9,637 bases of DNA from contig JAKAGJ010000037.1 in NCBI GenBank assembly GCA_021815655.1, forward strand, positions 1 to 9,637. Reading direction: 5' to 3'. The position numbers and the translations under genes were made by a program. Numbering within the stretch: position 1 is the first letter of the stretch; every line of letters starts with the position of its first letter. Below the pieces are notes generated by a model that worked only from the letters and a program-made list of their open reading frames with translations, did not search any database and was not told the origin of the DNA. The stretch is from Deltaproteobacteria bacterium. Its GTDB lineage: Bacteria > Desulfobacterota > Desulfarculia > Desulfarculales > Desulfarculaceae. Positions 6,890 through 9,637 of the stretch are shown here, in pieces.

Positions 6890-6923
6890 TTGGCCAAACC
6901 AGGAGCGGCCGGGGTTTAGCCAA
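6890..6923 (+). terminator. hairpin downstream of the QTMAN-like gene
   Basis: TTGGCCAAACC (6890-6900) pairs with GGTTTAGCCAA (6913-6923), 11 bases with one G-T-type pair and a 12-base GC-rich loop. It lies 32 bases after the stop codon of the glycosyltransferase gene. No T-run follows, so it may be a weak terminator or a 3'-end stabiliser. Confidence 0.35.
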
Positions 6924-6965
6924 GTAGGATATGATCCTTATTTCATGATGTTATCTAGCTAAGCG

Positions 6966-7050
6966 CGGGCGGGGATAACCCCCGCCCCTACATCAAGAAA
7001 AGGCAACGATGGCGTTGTCTTAATGTAGGGGCGGGGTTTACCCCCGCCCG
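6966..7050. repeat. 85-bp long inverted repeat (palindromic element) at a convergent gene junction
   Basis: A 28-base left arm (6966-6993) and right arm (7023-7050) are reverse complements at 26 of 28 positions. The central part also pairs (AAGGCAACG 7000-7008 with CGTTGTCTT 7013-7021, one G-T), so nearly the whole element folds into one hairpin with a 4-base tip. Each arm is itself a small hairpin (GGGCGGGG 6967-6974 with CCCCGCCC 6980-6987; matching set at 7031-7049), allowing an alternative double-hairpin or cruciform fold. Outer bases GCTAAG 6958-6963 and CTTAGC 7057-7062 extend the symmetry. It sits between the plus-strand glycosyltransferase and the minus-strand ribonuclease and could serve as a bidirectional terminator. 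It looks like a dispersed intergenic repeat; copy number cannot be judged from one window. Confidence 0.75.
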
Positions 7051-7065
7051 TCTTGCCTTAGCGAA

Positions 7066-7077
7066 AACCACGTGGTT
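7066..7077. other. perfect 12-bp palindrome AACCACGTGGTT just after the ribonuclease stop
   Basis: AACCACGTGGTT is fully self-complementary and lies 15 bases beyond the minus-strand stop codon at 7093-7095. Read on the minus strand it is followed by two more T residues, giving a very short hairpin plus TTTT, a weak terminator at best. A protein-binding dyad is the alternative; nothing here distinguishes the two. Confidence 0.3.
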
Positions 7078-7092
7078 GCTATTAACCCAGGA

Positions 7093-9078
7093 TTAAACCA
7101 GGGCCACGCGCAGCACGTCGTAGAAGGCGTCGGCCTTGGCCACCTTTATCATCACCTTCTGGCCGGGCTCCAGCTTTTGGCCGGCCTCCACCGGGATGGA
7201 GGTGAGCAGCATGATATCGGTGATGAGCAGTTGCCAGCGCTTGACCTGGTGCTCCATGACCAGGGCCTCCAAGGGCTCCGAGCCCCTGGCCTCCAGCCAG
7301 CGGGTGAGCCAGTAGCGCTGGCGGGCCTGGCGGATCTTCATGCCCTTGCGCACCACCGGCTCCACGCGCATGGCGTAGTCCTTCAGCTCGGCCTCGCCAA
7401 AGGGCGGGGCCTGGCCGGCCAGCACGGCGCCCAGTTGGCGCTGCATCACCAGGTCCAGGTAGCGGCGGATGGGGCTGGTGGCGTGGGTGTAGTTGTCCAC
7501 CCCCAGGCTGGAGTGGCGCCCCGGGCTGGTGGAGATGTCCACGCGGTTCAAGAGCCGGCGCTGCCTGAAATGCAGGAAAAGATCGCTGGGGTCGCCCTCC
7601 TCAAAGGCCTCGCGGGGCGGCGCCTGGAGGCGGTACAGGGCGGGCACGCCCTCCTGGGCCAGGTACTGGCCGCAGAGCTGATTGGCCACGATGGCGGTCT
7701 CGGCCACCATCTCCCGGGCTGGGCCGTCGCGGTCCAGGCGCCGCACCCACACCTCGCCCTGCTCGTCCACCCCCACCAGCACCTCGGGCAGGGGCAGAAA
7801 ATAGGCCCCAGCCTGGCCCCGGCGCTGGCGCAGGGCCAGGCAGGTCTCGTACAGGCCCTTGAGGCAGGGGTCGTGGGTGATCAGCTGGTCGGCCTCGTCG
7901 TAGGTCAGGCGCTTGCTGACCCTCAGCCGGCTGCGGCACAGGCGGTACTGCACGATCTGCCCCTGGGCGTCGATGCGGGCCAGGAAGCTGATGGCCGGCC
8001 GCGGTTCGCCCTCGCGCAGGGACAGGGCGTCCTCGCTGAGCCGGGGCGGCAGCATGGGGATGCGGGCGTCGGGCAGGTAGATGGAGCTGCCGCGTCCGCA
8101 GGCCTCCTGGTCCAAAGGGCTGTGCAGGGGCAGCACCGCCGCGGCGTCGGTGATGTGCACCCCCAGGGTACCGCCGCCTTGGGGATCGGGCTCGAAGCTA
8201 AGGGCGTCGTCAAAGTCGGTGGTGTACTGGCCGTCGATGGTGAAGGTGTAGAGCCCGTCCAGATCCTCGCGGCCGCCGTCCAGGCCGGCGAAGGGCGCCA
8301 AGTCCCGGGCCTGGGTCAATAGCTGGGGCGCGAACTCCGGTGACAGGCCCTCGCGCTTCAGGTCCAGGTTTTCGTGGGGGGCGTAGAAGCCCAGGCGCAC
8401 CAGAAGGTTGAAGACTTGGCGCTTGCCGCCCAGGTCGGCCAGGGCCACCAGTTCCTTGGCTTTCTTGGCCCGGGGGGCCTCGTCCTCCCAGATCACCAAC
8501 TCGCTGAGCAGGTCCAGGAGCCCCTCGGGCGCCGGGCCGGGGGCCGGGCCCTGGGGCGGCAGGGACTTGAAGAAGGCCAGGGCCTGGTCCAGCACGGCCT
8601 GCTGGGCGGCCTCGCGCTGGGCCTGCGCCAGCTTGTTTTCCAGCTGCTCGGCAGTAAGGGGCAAAAAGGCGCCATCCACCAAGCGGAAATGCAGCCGCTC
8701 GTTGAACAGGGCGCGCAGGGTGGCCGAGAGCTGGTCGCCGCCGGCGCCCTGGCCGAAGCACAGCTCGGCCAGGTCCTTGAGCGCCAGGGGCTCGCTCTCC
8801 TGGTGCACCAGCTCCCAAAGGTCGGGCACCTCAACGCCCGCGGCCAGTTCCTCGCGGCGGGCCTCCACCTTGCGCATGTACTCCACCTGGGCGGCGCGGG
8901 GCCGGTCCGGGGAGACGGCGGCGGGGGTCATGAGCAGCACCCGCCCCTGGGGCAGGGCTTCCTGGCGGTCCTGGGCGGTCCACAGCCCCAGGCGGCCTTT
9001 CTTGTTGGAGTTGACCAGCCCCAGGACAATACGATTTTTATCTATGAACTCGACAAGATGTCCCGTGGGGTCGGTCAT
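7093..9078 (-). CDS. RNase II/R-family 3'-5' exoribonuclease (RNB domain protein)
   Basis: A 661-residue protein with the RNB catalytic domain at about 275-600. The metal-binding signature TIDGQYTTDFDDALSF (280-295) supplies D282, D288, D290 and D291, the four aspartates needed for hydrolysis. Next come HITDAAA (308-314; usually HIADVA), RGSSIYLPDARIPMLPPRLS (329-348), MVAETAIVAN (457-466) and HATSPIRRYLDLVMQRQ (532-548). The first 60 residues (LVEFIDKNRIVLGLV, KKGRLGLW) form a small beta domain unlike the cold-shock domains of classical RNase R. A helical region covers about 70-260. The last 60 or so residues look like a degenerate S1/OB domain. The size and N-terminus recall the RNB proteins of cyanobacteria and plastids more than E. 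coli RNase II or RNase R, so I give no symbol. It degrades single-stranded RNA processively. The start at 9078 has GAGGA ten bases upstream (9089-9093). Confidence 0.93.
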   Translation of the reverse strand: MTDPTGHLVEFIDKNRIVLGLVNSNKKGRLGLWTAQDRQEALPQGRVLLMTPAAVSPDRPRAAQVEYMRKVEARREELAAGVEVPDLWELVHQESEPLALKDLAELCFGQGAGGDQLSATLRALFNERLHFRLVDGAFLPLTAEQLENKLAQAQREAAQQAVLDQALAFFKSLPPQGPAPGPAPEGLLDLLSELVIWEDEAPRAKKAKELVALADLGGKRQVFNLLVRLGFYAPHENLDLKREGLSPEFAPQLLTQARDLAPFAGLDGGREDLDGLYTFTIDGQYTTDFDDALSFEPDPQGGGTLGVHITDAAAVLPLHSPLDQEACGRGSSIYLPDARIPMLPPRLSEDALSLREGEPRPAISFLARIDAQGQIVQYRLCRSRLRVSKRLTYDEADQLITHDPCLKGLYETCLALRQRRGQAGAYFLPLPEVLVGVDEQGEVWVRRLDRDGPAREMVAETAIVANQLCGQYLAQEGVPALYRLQAPPREAFEEGDPSDLFLHFRQRRLLNRVDISTSPGRHSSLGVDNYTHATSPIRRYLDLVMQRQLGAVLAGQAPPFGEAELKDYAMRVEPVVRKGMKIRQARQRYWLTRWLEARGSEPLEALVMEHQVKRWQLLITDIMLLTSIPVEAGQKLEPGQKVMIKVAKADAFYDVLRVALV

Positions 9079-9252
9079 GGGGGACTGGTCCTCGGACTGT
9101 GGGGTAAGCTTCAGGGCTCTTGGCCCAACCGCCCGGCAGGGGCCAAGCGCCGCTCCTGGGCAGGACCGGCAGGGGGTTGGGGCGCTGGGGGGGTGCCGCT
9201 GGTATCCGAACGGCGGCCCCGAAAAAACCCAGGGTTGCCGGGCCGTTCAGTG
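9079..9252 (-). promoter_or_regulatory. predicted long, structured 5' leader of the ribonuclease mRNA
   Basis: If transcription starts from the minus-strand promoter at 9259-9287, the ribonuclease message has an untranslated leader of about 174 bases. It is GC-rich, contains the dyad GAACGG 9208-9213 with CCGTTC 9243-9248 (with GGCCC/GGGCC pairing inside) and a run of six T on the minus strand (9222-9227). Long leaders are known sites of self-regulation for other exo- and endoribonucleases; here that is inference. I see no riboswitch class that I recognise. Confidence 0.35.
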
Positions 9253-9258
9253 TTATTT

Positions 9259-9287
9259 AGCATACCGGCCCCCCTTGGAGGTGTCAA
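9259..9287 (-). promoter_or_regulatory. sigma70-type promoter reading toward the ribonuclease gene
   Basis: On the minus strand a consensus -35 box TTGACA (9287-9282) is followed after exactly 17 bases by TATGCT (9264-9259). Transcription would start near 9252. This is the best promoter match in the window. Its -35 box is one base away from the -35 box of the opposing promoter. Confidence 0.6.
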
Positions 9288-9288
9288 C

Positions 9289-9316
9289 TTGCCCTAGCCA
9301 GGTGAAATGGTATTAT
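9289..9316 (+). promoter_or_regulatory. sigma70-type promoter with extended -10 for the TlpA-like gene
   Basis: TTGCCC (9289-9294) and TATTAT (9311-9316) are 16 bases apart, and TGG directly before the -10 (9308-9310) makes an extended -10. Transcription would begin near 9323, giving a short leader of about 22 bases before ATG 9345. GGGAG at 9334-9338 is the ribosome site. Confidence 0.55.
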
Positions 9317-9344
9317 GTGATGACGATCTAACCGGGAGTGCCTC

Positions 9345-9637
9345 ATGATCCGCAAACGCGCCCCCCTGCTGCCCTGCCTGCTCATCTGTTTGATTTTGCT
9401 CCTTCAGGCCCTGCCGGCCGGCGCCCAGGGCGGCCAGACGGTGGAATTCACCCTGCCCAGCGTCTGGGGTGGCAACTTGAGCCTCTCGGAATTCCGGGGG
9501 CGGGTGGTGCTGCTGGACTTTTTGGCCACCTGGTGCCGGCCCTGCAAGGACGGCATACCCAAGCTGAACAAGCTCCAGCAGGAGTTCGCCAACAAGGGCC
9601 TGAGCGTGGTGGGCTTCTCCCTGGACAGCGGCGGCCT
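9345..9637 (+). CDS. TlpA/ResA-type exported thiol-disulfide oxidoreductase, N-terminal part
   Basis: Runs off the end of the window after 97 codons. Residues 1-29 form a Sec signal peptide: basic start MIRKR, hydrophobic core PCLLICLILLLQ, and a likely signal peptidase I site after AGA (AGA-QG). The mature protein starts a thioredoxin-like fold of the TlpA/AhpC-TSA type: VEFTLPSVWGGNLSLSEFRG (33-52), VVLLDFLATW (54-63), then the redox motif WCRPC with C64 and C67, followed by PKLNKLQQEF and GLSVVGFSLD. Such proteins act in the periplasm, often membrane-attached, reducing disulfides in cytochrome c assembly or in other exported proteins. The usual motif is WCxPC, satisfied here with R as the variable residue. 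There is no lipobox cysteine at the cleavage site. It is transcribed divergently from the ribonuclease gene. Confidence 0.9.
   Translation, partial: MIRKRAPLLPCLLICLILLLQALPAGAQGGQTVEFTLPSVWGGNLSLSEFRGRVVLLDFLATWCRPCKDGIPKLNKLQQEFANKGLSVVGFSLDSGG

Noticed and set aside
6858..7092. Possible tRNA or small RNA gene in the convergent junction
   Set aside because: No cloverleaf or CCA-type acceptor arrangement was visible; the symmetry is fully explained by the simple hairpins and the long inverted repeat.
7072..8322. 416-codon plus-strand frame opposite the ribonuclease
   Set aside because: Translation is Leu/Gly/Ala/His-rich with no motifs; the minus strand encodes an unmistakable RNB domain over the same bases.
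9235..9263. Plus-strand TTGCCG-17-TAGCAT promoter-like pair
   Set aside because: It overlaps the better minus-strand promoter, and a closer extended -10 promoter (9289-9316) explains the TlpA-like gene.
8374..9331. Two plus-strand frames of about 307 codons covering the ribonuclease start and the divergent promoters
   Set aside because: Antisense shadows in high-GC sequence; no ribosome site and no recognisable domain.

Overview
The window is a high-GC bacterial chromosomal segment (by eye about two thirds G+C). It is dominated by housekeeping-type genes, and I see no phage, plasmid, CRISPR, rRNA or tRNA genes. The HisF variant, the short RNB-family exoribonuclease, the TTGAAAAAG/CTTTTTCAA terminal repeats and the GGGGCGGGG/CCCCGCCC palindromes together suggest a Desulfobacterota-type (former deltaproteobacterial) anaerobe. 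That assignment is inference, not proof.

Layout: (1) 1-736, the 3' part of mnmG (tRNA wobble-uridine modification). (2) 846-1532, a CDP-alcohol phosphatidyltransferase (PgsA-like, phospholipid headgroup synthesis), probably with its own promoter. (3) 1611-2345, a soluble tetratricopeptide-repeat protein. (4) 2346-2497, a 152-bp MITE-like element that begins at the base after that gene's stop codon. (5) 2526-3374, 3-hydroxyacyl-CoA dehydrogenase (hbd type). (6) 3443-4859, overlapping hisH-hisF, the two subunits of imidazole glycerol phosphate synthase. (7) 4907-5713, a stand-alone left-handed beta-helix protein like the acetyltransferase half of GlmU. (8) 5718-6857, a glycosyltransferase of the DUF3524/GTDC1 family, whose animal member is the tRNA-queuosine mannosyltransferase QTMAN. 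Items 2-8 all read on the plus strand with short gaps. (9) 6858-7092, a convergent junction holding several hairpins, including an 85-bp long inverted repeat. (10) 7093-9078 on the minus strand, an RNase II/R-family exoribonuclease. (11) 9079-9344, a divergent intergenic region with back-to-back sigma70-like promoters whose -35 boxes are one base apart. (12) 9345 to the end, the start of an exported TlpA/ResA-type thiol-disulfide oxidoreductase.

How they work together: most genes are an ordinary mosaic (lipid synthesis, beta-oxidation/butyryl-CoA chemistry, histidine/purine-linked metabolism, RNA decay). The part most worth a second look is the bacterial QTMAN-family gene, separated by 4 bases from a sugar-acetyltransferase-like gene. 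It predicts a mannosyl- or otherwise glycosyl-queuosine tRNA modification in this organism. I did not find a clearly new multi-gene system. No gene-free stretch exceeds 300 bases.
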